NCBI GenBank assembly: GCA_958295945.1
Contig: OY282386.1
Span: forward strand, 3,156,204-3,220,203
Source of the DNA: Candidatus Poribacteria bacterium
GTDB lineage: Bacteria > Poribacteria > WGA-4E > WGA-3G
DNA length: 64,000 nt
Reading direction: 5' to 3'
A program made the translations under genes and the position numbers. Positions 1-7,353 of this stretch are shown here, piece after piece. Below the pieces are notes generated by a model. That model ran no database searches, was not told the DNA's origin, and saw only the letters and a program-made list of their open reading frames with translations. Numbering within the stretch: the first letter of the stretch is position 1; each line of letters opens with the position of its first letter.

Positions 1-72
1 AAGAGTTTACTATTTATTGTAAGTACAAATTGTTTTACCTTACAACATAATATTTTATATCTGTTTCTTCAC

Positions 73-1089
73 TTATATTTCGCGACCAACAGCGATAGCA
101 ATCGGTTTTAGTTCTTGCATTAATGTCTCAAATTGTTCAGGAAACAGTGACTGCGCTCCATCACCTGTCATTGAATGGTCTGGATCATGGTGAACTTCCA
201 ATAATAGGCCATCGGCTCCTGAGGCAACGGATGCTTTTGTCATGTCACTCACAAGACTTCTAATCCCAGTACCATGACTTGGGTCAACGACGATGGGAAG
301 ATGACTCAATTCATGAATGACAGGTACTGCATTAAGGTCAAGTGTGTTTCGTGTGTGGGTTTCAAAAGTTCGGATTCCCCGTTCACAGAGGATAACGTCT
401 GGATTCCCTTCAGAAAGAATATATTCTGCAGCGAGTAACCATTCCTCAATTGTTGAAGCCATGCCACGTTTGAGTATTACAGGTTTTTGGAAACGTCCCA
501 CTTCACGCAATAGATAGAAGTTTGTCATGTTCCGCGTGCCGAGTTGAAAGATGTCTGTATATTCCCCGACGAGATCAACTTCATGAGGTGTCATGACTTC
601 TGTAACAATGCCTAAACCAGTTTCCTGTTTTGCTGTGACAAGCATCTTCAACGCATCAGTGCCAAAACCTTGGAAACTGTATGGACCAGTGCGAGGTTTA
701 AATGCACCCCCTCTAATAAAACCGGCTCCTGCATTTTTCACGAGTTTTGCAATAGTTACAATCTGTTCGGTGCTCTCAACTGCACAAGGACCCGCCATGA
801 CTGCTAACTTCCGTCCTCCAATCTTTGTCCCGTTTGAAGAGATAACAGTCGGTTCTTCCCGAAACTGACGGCTTGCTAATTTATATGGGGCAGTGATCGG
901 CATCGTCCTATCTACGCCTGACATTGACCCTATCGGTATATCACCAAGCAATGTTTTATCTCCTATTACACCGATGACGGTGCGTTGTTCACCAGTTGAT
1001 ACCTGTGCTTTCAACCCAACACTTTCAATTCTCTTGACAATCGCGTCAATCTGATCAGGTGTTGCATCCGTTTTGGTAATAATTACCAT
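73..1089 (-). CDS. aroF: 3-deoxy-7-phosphoheptulonate synthase (DAHP synthase, AroF/AroG-beta type)
   Basis: Condenses phosphoenolpyruvate with erythrose 4-phosphate, the first step of the shikimate pathway, in the cytoplasm. The protein has 338 residues: an N-terminal ferredoxin-like regulatory domain of about 70 residues starting MVIITK, then the TIM-barrel catalytic domain with AGPCAVES, GGAFKPRTGPYSFQG, LKRGM and the metal-binding VDPSHGTG and EVHHDPD segments. This is the usual layout of the Bacillus/Thermotoga-type enzyme. I chose ATG at 1087-1089 over an upstream in-frame start because GGAGGGA lies about 10 nt before it and the family begins with this MVII-like sequence. A terminator-like hairpin and an aromatic-rich small ORF lie directly upstream, suggesting attenuation. 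The next minus-strand gene upstream is tyrS, also aromatic-related. Function is very secure. Confidence 0.96.
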   Translation of the reverse strand: MVIITKTDATPDQIDAIVKRIESVGLKAQVSTGEQRTVIGVIGDKTLLGDIPIGSMSGVDRTMPITAPYKLASRQFREEPTVISSNGTKIGGRKLAVMAGPCAVESTEQIVTIAKLVKNAGAGFIRGGAFKPRTGPYSFQGFGTDALKMLVTAKQETGLGIVTEVMTPHEVDLVGEYTDIFQLGTRNMTNFYLLREVGRFQKPVILKRGMASTIEEWLLAAEYILSEGNPDVILCERGIRTFETHTRNTLDLNAVPVIHELSHLPIVVDPSHGTGIRSLVSDMTKASVASGADGLLLEVHHDPDHSMTGDGAQSLFPEQFETLMQELKPIAIAVGREI

Positions 1090-1141
1090 GGTTATCAATT
1101 CCCTCCGACAAAAACTCTGTTTCAAGTCAATGTTGATGATT

Positions 1142-1184
1142 ACTAAAAAAATAACCCAACATCGAACTCTTATCGACGTTGGGT
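1142..1184 (-). terminator. Attenuator-like hairpin plus U-run ahead of aroF
   Basis: Read on the minus strand, ACCCAACgTCGA, a 7-nt loop and TCGAtGTTGGGT form a stem with one mismatch. TATTTTTTTA follows at once. This looks like a rho-independent terminator, but it sits about 60 nt before the aroF start and about 50 nt after the aromatic-rich ORF, so it would stop transcription entering aroF. The hairpin is seen; its role as an attenuator is inferred. Confidence 0.65.
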
Positions 1185-1234
1185 GGTGATGAATGAAATC
1201 GGTTTAGAACATTTTCATAAGTGCATATAAACTA

Positions 1235-1384
1235 TCACCACTTACCGCCGCAGTACGTAAACGGGTACAACCCGAGCGTAAAGAGTGCCCAAAGACTAAA
1301 GTAAAAGCCTCGTAATATTATTAGTGTGGATTGACTGGCACTTGTCAGTACTGTAGCGATGGTAGTGTGTTCTAACTTTTGCAT
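1235..1384 (-). CDS. Candidate aromatic leader peptide of aroF
   Basis: A 49-residue ORF upstream of aroF on the same strand. Its last 23 residues hold nine aromatics (F27, Y28, F29, W32, F35, Y40, F42, Y44, W49). It ends about 50 nt before the terminator-like hairpin. In classical attenuation of aromatic biosynthesis, ribosome stalling at such codons decides whether the terminator forms. The ORF can extend in frame to a GTG at 1453, but the ATG at 1382-1384 with a weak AGG upstream is more likely. The repeated IS-type sequence beginning at about 1449 lies just upstream and may have replaced the native promoter. A chance aromatic-rich frame is the alternative. Confidence 0.4.
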   Translation of the reverse strand: MQKLEHTTIATVLTSASQSTLIILRGFYFSLWALFTLGLYPFTYCGGKW

Positions 1385-1448
1385 TACAAAGATACCTAAT
1401 TGTTCTATTATTCGTAAACCTTTTCTTATATTTCTTATGTCATAGTGA

Positions 1449-1852
1449 CCCACAACCTAAAGGTTGGGGAAACCTGTGCTTCCTCGCGGACAGCCGATCT
1501 GAACTACGTCTTACGTCTGCTCCACTTTAGGCAGCTAAGCCTGCCTGTTTGATTTGTTTTTCGCTAACGTCGTGGGTTGGCGTTCTTTCCACCCATTTTA
1601 CAGCTGCCCTTCCTACCAGGCACGCCGTGCGACAAGTCCGTAGACTTCGGGAGGGGATCCTCCGCTCACGCATTCCAGTCTGCGTTTATTAGACGCATTG
1701 GCTTGATATGGACGCTATCCACCAACTTTATAGGGTTTGTAGCGATGGGGTTTATTTCCACTTTCGCCGGACATTTCGTGCTGTCCATCACATCATTAGT
1801 TCTGTCTACATCCCACAAACTAAAGCATGGGGATTTGACGGAACAGTGTTAA
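1449..1852 (-). mobile_element. IS200/IS605-type relic (TnpB element remnant)
   Basis: One end carries the hairpin CCACAACCTAAAGGTTGGGG (about 1451-1470), followed by a run ending CTCGCGGACAG. The other end reads CATCCCacaAACTAAAGCATGGGGATTTGAC (about 1810-1838). A second relic at 25.88-26.41 kb has matching ends (CCCCAACCTAAAGGATGGGG and CATCCCCGAGCTAAAGC followed by ACGGGGTTTTGAC). Subterminal hairpins of this type are usual for IS200/IS605 elements. The inside has no intact frame; minus-strand translation is broken by several stops, as expected for a decayed tnpB end. Ends are approximate. Confidence 0.5.
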
Positions 1853-2059
1853 TAATACGTGTTTCCATGCAATACCTTCGCCATTTTTACGTGCTTCAAT
1901 CGAATGAGAATATAGTGTTGCTCTATAATTGATCTGTGATATTGTGCGATAGCATGAATAAAAATAACTTTAGGGTTTTCTTGAAGTGTTTTTAATTATC
2001 ATAACCCAAGTTGCTACCTATCAGAATCTGGTCACCTTCGTTTTCTTTAAGTTATCCAC

Positions 2060-2134
2060 TCTTCCGCTCCAGCGGAGCGGTATGTTTATAGCACGCACTT
2101 TGTTTCAGTCTTCCGCTCCAGCGGAGCGGTATGT
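2060..2134. repeat. Direct pair of short palindromes (CCGCTCC-AGC-GGAGCGG)
   Basis: Two copies of a 25-bp unit, each CTT then a perfect palindrome with 7-bp arms (CCGCTCC/GGAGCGG) then TATGT, start at about 2060 and 2109. They are separated by about 24 unrelated bases. The spacing resembles REP/BIME pairs. A second pair with a different palindrome and nearly the same period lies at 37757-37831. Confidence 0.75.
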
Positions 2135-2484
2135 GAAAGAACCCTGAACAGACCGGACGACTCGTTGGACCATTTCTAATAATAGATGCTTCCTTAACGT
2201 AGCATAAACTGTGAGTTTGTGCAGTATTCAAAAGGTTTTCATAACAACAAACCGCACAATCTGGCAGAATGTGCTACAATTGGCGAAGGTATTGTCCATG
2301 CAAAAGGTTTAAAAAATGAAACTATTTTTATTATTATAACACATTTTGTGGTGTTAAGTCAACTTTTTGATTTTACACACCCAACCCCAACCCCAATTCC
2401 CTATTGTTGATATCCTTAAATTGATGCCTATGGTGCGTTTGACGTAACTAAAGAACGATGTTCTTTCTGACGATAGATTTTGTC
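2135..2484. other. Intergenic stretch without a supported gene
   Basis: Between the palindrome pair and the 3' end of tyrS. One 63-codon frame exists (2219-2410), but it lacks a ribosome site and any family likeness. The sequence GGCAGAATGTGCTACAATTGGCGAA near 2262-2286 resembles the stretch just before the KTSC gene near 5535-5560 and may be promoter-like. Nothing else is seen. Confidence 0.4.
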
Positions 2485-3720
2485 TTACTCAGGCACAACA
2501 CGGTGATACCGTTTTTTTCCTGCCCGGAGAAGCAGTGCATCTTCATCTAACATATTTGCATCCACGATAACATCTATAGCCTTAAATTGCTTCTCATTGA
2601 TATATGCCCCTCCTTGCTGAATTAGACGGCGCGCTTCACTCTTTGATGACGCTAAGCCGACTTGATGAAAGAGGTCCATTATCGGAATACCCGTGTTTAG
2701 TTGGTCGATGGGGATAGCGGTAGTCGGCATCGCATCAAGGTCAAGTCCGCCTCCACCAAACGCAGCCTGTGATGTTTCTTGTGCCTTATCTGCCTCATCT
2801 TGTCCGTGTGCAAGCGTAGTCGCTTGGTATGCGAGGACAGCTTTTGCCTCTCGTATGGCATCATGTTCCAAATTCCCAAGTCGTCGTACTTCATCCATTG
2901 GTAAGAAGGTAAAATATGCTAAGAACCGCTCAACGTCACGGTCATCTATATTAATCCAGTACTGATAAAATTGGTAAGAAGATGTTTTTTCTGCATCAAG
3001 CCACACTGCACCACCAGCAGTTTTTCCCATTTTAGCACCCCCTGCAGTAGTGAGCAGAGGAAAGGTCAGACCGTGCACTCGTTCCCCTTCAATCCTACGC
3101 ACCAGATCCACTCCAGCGAGGATATTACCCCACTGGTCATCACCACCAAGTTGTAGAACACAATCGTACTTTTGGAATAGACACAAATAGTCGTATGCTT
3201 GTAGTAGTTGGTAATTAAATTCAAGGAAGGAGAGTCCCAATTCACGTTCAAGACGTTGGCGGTATCCCTCAGCACGGATCATCTCATTGACACGAAAATG
3301 TTTGCCAATATCGCGTAGAAATTCAATATAGTTTAGCGATAGTAACCATTCTGCGTTATTCAAAAACATTCCTGCATTGTTGTCTAAGTCCAAATAACGT
3401 TGTAATTGTTTGAGAATACGTGCACCGTTTTTGTCTACTTGTTCAACAGAGATCATAGGTCGCATCTCTGTTTTATCAGTCGGGTCGCCAATCATTGTTG
3501 TTCCACCGCCGATAATTGCAATGGGTTTATGTCCAGCGCGTTGCAGATGTGCCATCGCCATTATTGGCACAAGACTTCCAGCATGTAAACTGTCTGCGGT
3601 GGGATCAAAACCGACATAATATGTTATTGGATTGTCAGAAAGCACTTTTGATACGTCTTCTGCGTTCGTACACTGTTGCACGAAACCACGTTCTTGTAGG
3701 GATTCATAGATATTTGACAT
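2485..3720 (-). CDS. tyrS: Tyrosyl-tRNA synthetase
   Basis: Charges tRNA-Tyr with tyrosine at the cost of ATP, in the cytoplasm. The 411-residue length is normal for bacterial TyrRS. The N-terminal Rossmann domain contains YVGFDPTADSLHAGSL with the HIGH-class motif as HAGS, then GGGTTMIGDPT, and LLQAYDYLCL and QLGGDDQWGNI in the tyrosine and ATP pocket. The KMSKS-class loop reads KMGKT. A C-terminal S4 RNA-binding domain covers about residues 345-411 (LASSKSEARRLIQQGGAYIN). The ATG at 3718-3720 has AAGGA upstream. The promoter at 3759-3787 is divergent from that of the 3929 gene. No T-box-like leader is apparent in the short 5' region. Confidence 0.97.
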   Translation of the reverse strand: MSNIYESLQERGFVQQCTNAEDVSKVLSDNPITYYVGFDPTADSLHAGSLVPIMAMAHLQRAGHKPIAIIGGGTTMIGDPTDKTEMRPMISVEQVDKNGARILKQLQRYLDLDNNAGMFLNNAEWLLSLNYIEFLRDIGKHFRVNEMIRAEGYRQRLERELGLSFLEFNYQLLQAYDYLCLFQKYDCVLQLGGDDQWGNILAGVDLVRRIEGERVHGLTFPLLTTAGGAKMGKTAGGAVWLDAEKTSSYQFYQYWINIDDRDVERFLAYFTFLPMDEVRRLGNLEHDAIREAKAVLAYQATTLAHGQDEADKAQETSQAAFGGGGLDLDAMPTTAIPIDQLNTGIPIMDLFHQVGLASSKSEARRLIQQGGAYINEKQFKAIDVIVDANMLDEDALLLRAGKKRYHRVVPE

Positions 3721-3758
3721 GAAATAGGTTCCTTCAAAGAGTTATGATACCGATGTTA

Positions 3759-3787
3759 ATGATACCACAGGGGTATTGGATTGTCAA
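3759..3787 (-). promoter_or_regulatory. Sigma-70-type promoter for tyrS
   Basis: On the minus strand TTGACA (3787-3782), a 17-bp spacer and TATCAT (3764-3759). The -10 box ends about 38 nt before the tyrS ATG. A second promoter reads the other way from 3822. Confidence 0.6.
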
Positions 3788-3821
3788 ATCAGATGTAATG
3801 AATTAATGAATCCAATTATAG

Positions 3822-3850
3822 TTGACAGATGTAAAATGATTGTGTATACT
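3822..3850 (+). promoter_or_regulatory. Sigma-70-type promoter, divergent from tyrS
   Basis: TTGACA at 3822-3827, a 17-bp spacer and TATACT at 3845-3850. It leads into the hypothetical gene at 3929 with an untranslated leader of about 70 nt. Confidence 0.6.
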
Positions 3851-3928
3851 TAATAAACATTTAACAATCTTTGGTATATCCTATCTAAGAAATTTTGACA
3901 TATAGCAACCTTTAAAATTAAAAATATC

Positions 3929-5050
3929 ATGGCGAAGAAAAAAAGTAGGTCAGCGAATGTTGCACGTAAACGTGAGAAACGAAACCGTGACCGAAAATCA
4001 AGAAGTAAACAGTTAGCAGCTGGAAAACAAAGAAAACAATCCTACGGGAAGATGGATGAGGAACGTTTGCGTGCTTGCCTAATTAAGAGTCGTGATTTGC
4101 TAAATGAACCAGAATTTGAAGAAGTGCACTTTGACATAGACTTGATGTATGAAGAATTGTTTACATTACTGAGAGACAATAGCGAAACTGAAACATCTTT
4201 ATTTCAGATAGATGTTGGACCTAAGATCATAGGAGTTGAAACAGAGGATCCGTATCTCGTTGATCATGAGACAGCAGAATTTGAAGATCTCTGTGAAAAG
4301 TTTCGAACAGTCGTTTTGCGGCGTTTAATTAATCCAAAATTTATGCGTACGCTGCAATCTGCACTGTCTGCATGCGAAACACGTTTGAAACAGATTGGAA
4401 ATCGGGACTTTGCTGAGGTAGCTCATGTATCTTATACTCTTTTTGAGGTAGTACCCCAACATATTTTGATTGAACATCCATTGATAATAGATATAGGTTT
4501 AAAGACAATGCAGTTTCTTGTTGACCAACCTGTCTCTATACAAAGAGATGATACGCGTGTAAAAAAGATCGTTTCAAGTATGTTGGAAACTGAAACGACA
4601 GAATACCAAGAAGGTGAATTGTCAAACATCATATCTGACACTGTTATTCAAGAACCTCCATTTTCAGAGGTTAAAGTTTCACCTGAACCAGCAGCCACTA
4701 TCTTGACCACAGAAAGCAACGTACCTATACCAGAGTCAAATTCACTACCATCTCCCGATACATTGCCTGCGAAAGCACTCTATAAGAACTTTGATGGCAT
4801 GGCAATTAAGAGGGTATTGAAAGAATGGCAAATTGATTCACTTGAGAATGAATCTGAAACACAACTTGATCTGTTTGATGCGGATAAGGAACTATATATA
4901 ACAATCACGGAAAACAGAATACAACTTCATGCGCAATCTGCGGAAAAATTATATGTAGCAATGGATCAACTTGAAGAGTATTGTCAATCTGGCATAATGT
5001 ATCTTGCGAAAACTATTGAAGAAGGAGGTAATATAGATGCCACGGAGTAA
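3929..5050 (+). CDS. Hypothetical protein with strongly basic N-terminus
   Basis: I do not recognise a family. The 373-residue protein begins with about 40 residues dominated by Lys and Arg (MAKKKSRSANVARKREK...), like a nucleic-acid-binding or SEC-C-type tail. An acidic, probably helical body follows, with an EFEEVHFDIDLMYEELF segment. Residues about 230-265 form a Pro/Ser/Thr-rich linker, and a separate C-terminal domain starts at about residue 270. No signal peptide or membrane segment is seen. It starts at ATG 3929 behind a good promoter. Its last 14 bases overlap the next small ORF, which has a strong Shine-Dalgarno, so the two are probably co-expressed. The basic N-terminus would suit RNA or ribosome contact; this is inference only. 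Confidence 0.7.
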   Translation: MAKKKSRSANVARKREKRNRDRKSRSKQLAAGKQRKQSYGKMDEERLRACLIKSRDLLNEPEFEEVHFDIDLMYEELFTLLRDNSETETSLFQIDVGPKIIGVETEDPYLVDHETAEFEDLCEKFRTVVLRRLINPKFMRTLQSALSACETRLKQIGNRDFAEVAHVSYTLFEVVPQHILIEHPLIIDIGLKTMQFLVDQPVSIQRDDTRVKKIVSSMLETETTEYQEGELSNIISDTVIQEPPFSEVKVSPEPAATILTTESNVPIPESNSLPSPDTLPAKALYKNFDGMAIKRVLKEWQIDSLENESETQLDLFDADKELYITITENRIQLHAQSAEKLYVAMDQLEEYCQSGIMYLAKTIEEGGNIDATE

Positions 5051-5150
5051 AAGTGGACGAACGAGACGGCGCACACAAATAAGGCAACGTCAACAACGTC
5101 GTTTGAAAAAGAAAAAAGCAGCTAAGAAAGAAGCGTTGCAGAAGCAATAA
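5037..5150 (+). CDS. 37-residue highly basic small protein
   Basis: ATG at 5037-5039 with GAAGGAGG 9 nt upstream and TAA at 5148-5150. The product starts MPRSKSGRTRRR and ends AAKKEALQKQ, with more than half of its residues Lys, Arg or Gln. It overlaps the end of the preceding gene by 14 bp, a coupled arrangement. Small, very basic proteins of this size often bind rRNA, but I cannot place this one in a family. The strong ribosome site and the basic composition shared with its neighbour are the evidence that it is real. Confidence 0.6.
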   Translation: MPRSKSGRTRRRTQIRQRQQRRLKKKKAAKKEALQKQ

Positions 5151-5325
5151 TTAATGATTCTGATGGGATGGGAATGAATCCCGTCCTACACTATCTTTTA
5201 TTTAAAATCTGTATAATTTTATTATCAAAACGTGTCTAAGGTGAATGTCATTCACACATTCACCAAACGCAATTTCATGCGTCTCTTACATTCTTTGTTT
5301 GAAGGTGAACCTACGAATCTCATAA

Positions 5326-5503
5326 TGAGGGGTGTGCATAAATATTTGGTTCATTAATACAAGTCCGAACAGACTTCAGAGCCCGCTTGATTTATAGAAA
5401 TGTCGTTTGTCCTACCACAATTCATTGTGCGTCTTTGAACTTGCTGATGGCACGTTGTGTGTCCGAACTACCTTTAATCGGAATTATTTAGGCACACCCC
5501 TCA
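5326..5503. mobile_element. 178-bp MITE with terminal inverted repeats
   Basis: Left end TGAGGGGTGTGCATAAATA and right end, read inward, TGAGGGGTGTGCCTAAATAA match over about 20 bp with one difference. The inside holds no gene. The size, perfect outer 12 bp and lack of coding capacity fit a miniature inverted-repeat element mobilised by a transposase elsewhere. No clear target duplication is seen. The segment before it (5151-5325) carries only a small palindrome, GGGATGGGAATGAATCCCGTCC. Confidence 0.6.
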
Positions 5504-5594
5504 ATTAGATATGGTCCTACAATTTCATTTACCAAAAAGTTGGGAATGTGCTATTATAGGCGAAACTACTAAATTTACAAAAGGGAGGAAACAC

Positions 5595-5846
5595 ATGAAT
5601 AAGAAGAAAAACATGAAACGTTATGGAAACCGCCACGGAAATTCTGGAATCGCTGCTTATGAAGCGGGAGCTAAGTTTATTAGAATCCAGTTCACGAGCG
5701 GCAGTATCTATCTGTACACCTACGAGAGTGCTGGCAAGGATGACATTGAAGAGATGAAAGAATTGGCGAAAGAAGGAGAAGGGTTAACAAGGTTCATCAA
5801 CGACTTTCGACCGGACTATGCTAAACGAGAACGTTCAAAAATTTGA
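5595..5846 (+). CDS. KTSC-domain small protein
   Basis: An 83-residue protein. After a basic start (MNKKKNMKRYGNRHG), the segment NSGIAAYEAGAKFIRIQF...GSIYLYTY...FINDFRP matches the pattern of the KTSC domain, a short beta-rich domain often found alone or fused to lysyl-tRNA synthetase-like proteins and phage-related genes. The biochemical role is unknown. I chose ATG at 5595 over a frame opening 84 nt earlier because AAGGGAGGA lies 6-7 nt upstream. The gene sits alone between a MITE and the iron-operon promoter. Confidence 0.65.
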   Translation: MNKKKNMKRYGNRHGNSGIAAYEAGAKFIRIQFTSGSIYLYTYESAGKDDIEEMKELAKEGEGLTRFINDFRPDYAKRERSKI

Positions 5847-5864
5847 CATTTTTCTCGAATTTTC

Positions 5865-5893
5865 TTGACATTCATAATAATAGTGAGTATAAT
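5865..5893 (+). promoter_or_regulatory. Sigma-70-type promoter of the porin/imelysin operon
   Basis: TTGACA at 5865-5870, exactly 17 bp, then TATAAT at 5888-5893. Both hexamers are perfect consensus. The leader to the porin ATG is about 180 nt and contains a Fur-like site and a long palindrome. Confidence 0.7.
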
Positions 5894-5965
5894 TATCAGC
5901 AATCGTGTGAGAATAGGCATAACTTGCACATACATAAGACATTGCCTGTTATTAACCTGACTTAG

Positions 5966-5984
5966 GATAATGAGATTCGTTATC
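5966..5984 (+). promoter_or_regulatory. Fur-box-like operator
   Basis: GATAATGAGATTCGTTATC matches the classical 19-bp Fur consensus GATAATGATAATCATTATC at 16 of 19 positions. It lies about 70 bp downstream of the -10 box and 98 bp before the porin start. Fur binding would fit the imelysin and di-heme oxidoreductase genes that follow. Function is inferred from the match alone. Confidence 0.5.
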
Positions 5985-6036
5985 AGATGTTTACGTGTTT
6001 CCAAGGCTGATAGGGTTTGGGTCTAACAAACATTTC

Positions 6037-6065
6037 ACTATGATATTGAGTCTCAATATCATAGT
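6037..6065. promoter_or_regulatory. 29-bp perfect palindrome in the porin 5' leader
   Basis: ACTATGATATTGAG and CTCAATATCATAGT are exact reverse complements around a single T at 6051. The element ends 16 bp before the porin ATG. It could be a second metalloregulator operator or an RNA hairpin close to the ribosome site. Confidence 0.6.
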
Positions 6066-6081
6066 TGATGGCTTCAACTTT

Positions 6082-7299
6082 ATGAAAAAATTATTTCTAT
6101 TTATTCTATCCGCTGCATTAGGATTGTTTCTTATATTCAGTTTCTGTGCTGTCGCTGATACGAACCCATTTTCGGTTTCTGGTTATGGTGTTATCAACTA
6201 TGCACATTACGACTGGGAACTTGACCCGAATAGACGGGCATCCATTGACATAGAACGTCTTGTGGTTGCACCGAAATACCGAATTAACAGGACTATCCGC
6301 CTTGAAGCGGAAGTGGAGTTTGAACACGGCGGGACCGGTAGCACAATGGAATTTGACAAATTTGAAGAATTTGGCGAATTCGAGATGGAAATTGAAAAAG
6401 GTGGCGAAGTTATTGTTGAAAAACTTGCTGCTGTCTTTTCTATACATCCTTTACTGAACTTTCGTGTGGGACATATCATCGTGCCAGTCGGACTCTTAGC
6501 GAAACGGCATAGACCACAACATTACTTTACAACAACCCGATCCGAAGCGGAAGCTCACATCATTCCGGCTATCTGGCACGAGACTGGCGTTGAACTTTTT
6601 GGTTCTCTAGGACCATTGAAATATCAATCACAAATTATCAACGGACTGGATTCAACAGGATTTAGTTCACGACACTGGATTGTTCCTGGACATCAACTTA
6701 GATTTGAGACGGTCAATGCTGAGGCACCCGCGTTTGTCGGACGACTTGATTTTGAATTTGATGAGAATATTGCTGTCGGTATCTCAGGTTATTTTGGCGA
6801 TACCGCAGCGAATCGTCCTAAACCAGATGTTGATTTTGATGCTTATGTTGGCATCGTCAGTTTACACGGATTTTACGAGATGAACGGTGTAAAAGTGCGA
6901 GGAGTATTCCTTAGCGGAGCACTTCAAAACGCTGACAGATTGTCAAAAGTCAACCGCACACTTTCTAATAATCTTAATGTCAAGCGAACACCGATAGGTA
7001 GTACTGCCCTCGGCTATTATGTTGAGGTAGGTTACGATGTTCTTTCGCTTATCAAAACGGGTGCATCTTCACCTGAGTTGGATGTGTTCGCTCGTCTTGA
7101 TTATTACGATACGATGGCAAGTGTTAAAGGGATTATTTTTGATAATCCACGATGGGAAAGAACTACAATGACTTTTGGAGTGAACTATCACATACATTCA
7201 CAACTTGTTTTCAAGAGCCACTATTCACTGAGACGTTTAGCTGCACACGAAAAAAATAGAGAAAATACTCTTGCTGTAGGTCTCGGTTTTCAATATTAA
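6082..7299 (+). CDS. Outer-membrane porin-like beta-barrel protein
   Basis: The 405-residue protein starts MKKLFLFILSAALGLFLIFSF, a clear signal peptide with probable cleavage after the CAVA segment near residue 25. The rest alternates hydrophobic and polar residues in strand-like repeats, with many Tyr, Phe and Gly (VSGYGVINYAHYDW, LEAEVEFEH, FRVGHIIVPVGLL) and a terminal VGLGFQY ending in an aromatic residue, the usual signal for barrel assembly. It resembles the phosphate-selective or generic porin families. I chose ATG 6082 because upstream codons encode no export signal. It opens an operon with imelysin and di-heme oxidoreductase genes, so it probably lets a metal or a metal complex across the outer membrane. 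Confidence 0.8.
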   Translation: MKKLFLFILSAALGLFLIFSFCAVADTNPFSVSGYGVINYAHYDWELDPNRRASIDIERLVVAPKYRINRTIRLEAEVEFEHGGTGSTMEFDKFEEFGEFEMEIEKGGEVIVEKLAAVFSIHPLLNFRVGHIIVPVGLLAKRHRPQHYFTTTRSEAEAHIIPAIWHETGVELFGSLGPLKYQSQIINGLDSTGFSSRHWIVPGHQLRFETVNAEAPAFVGRLDFEFDENIAVGISGYFGDTAANRPKPDVDFDAYVGIVSLHGFYEMNGVKVRGVFLSGALQNADRLSKVNRTLSNNLNVKRTPIGSTALGYYVEVGYDVLSLIKTGASSPELDVFARLDYYDTMASVKGIIFDNPRWERTTMTFGVNYHIHSQLVFKSHYSLRRLAAHEKNRENTLAVGLGFQY

Positions 7300-7353
7300 T
7301 ATACATTTCAGCGGATGGATACCGCTTATATAAAACCAAATATGGAGGATTTT

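Noticed and set aside
2219-2410. 63-codon plus-strand ORF before tyrS
   Set aside because: No ribosome site, no family likeness and composition typical of intergenic DNA here.
3720-3830. T-box leader for tyrS
   Set aside because: The region between promoter and ATG is under 40 nt, too short for a T-box.
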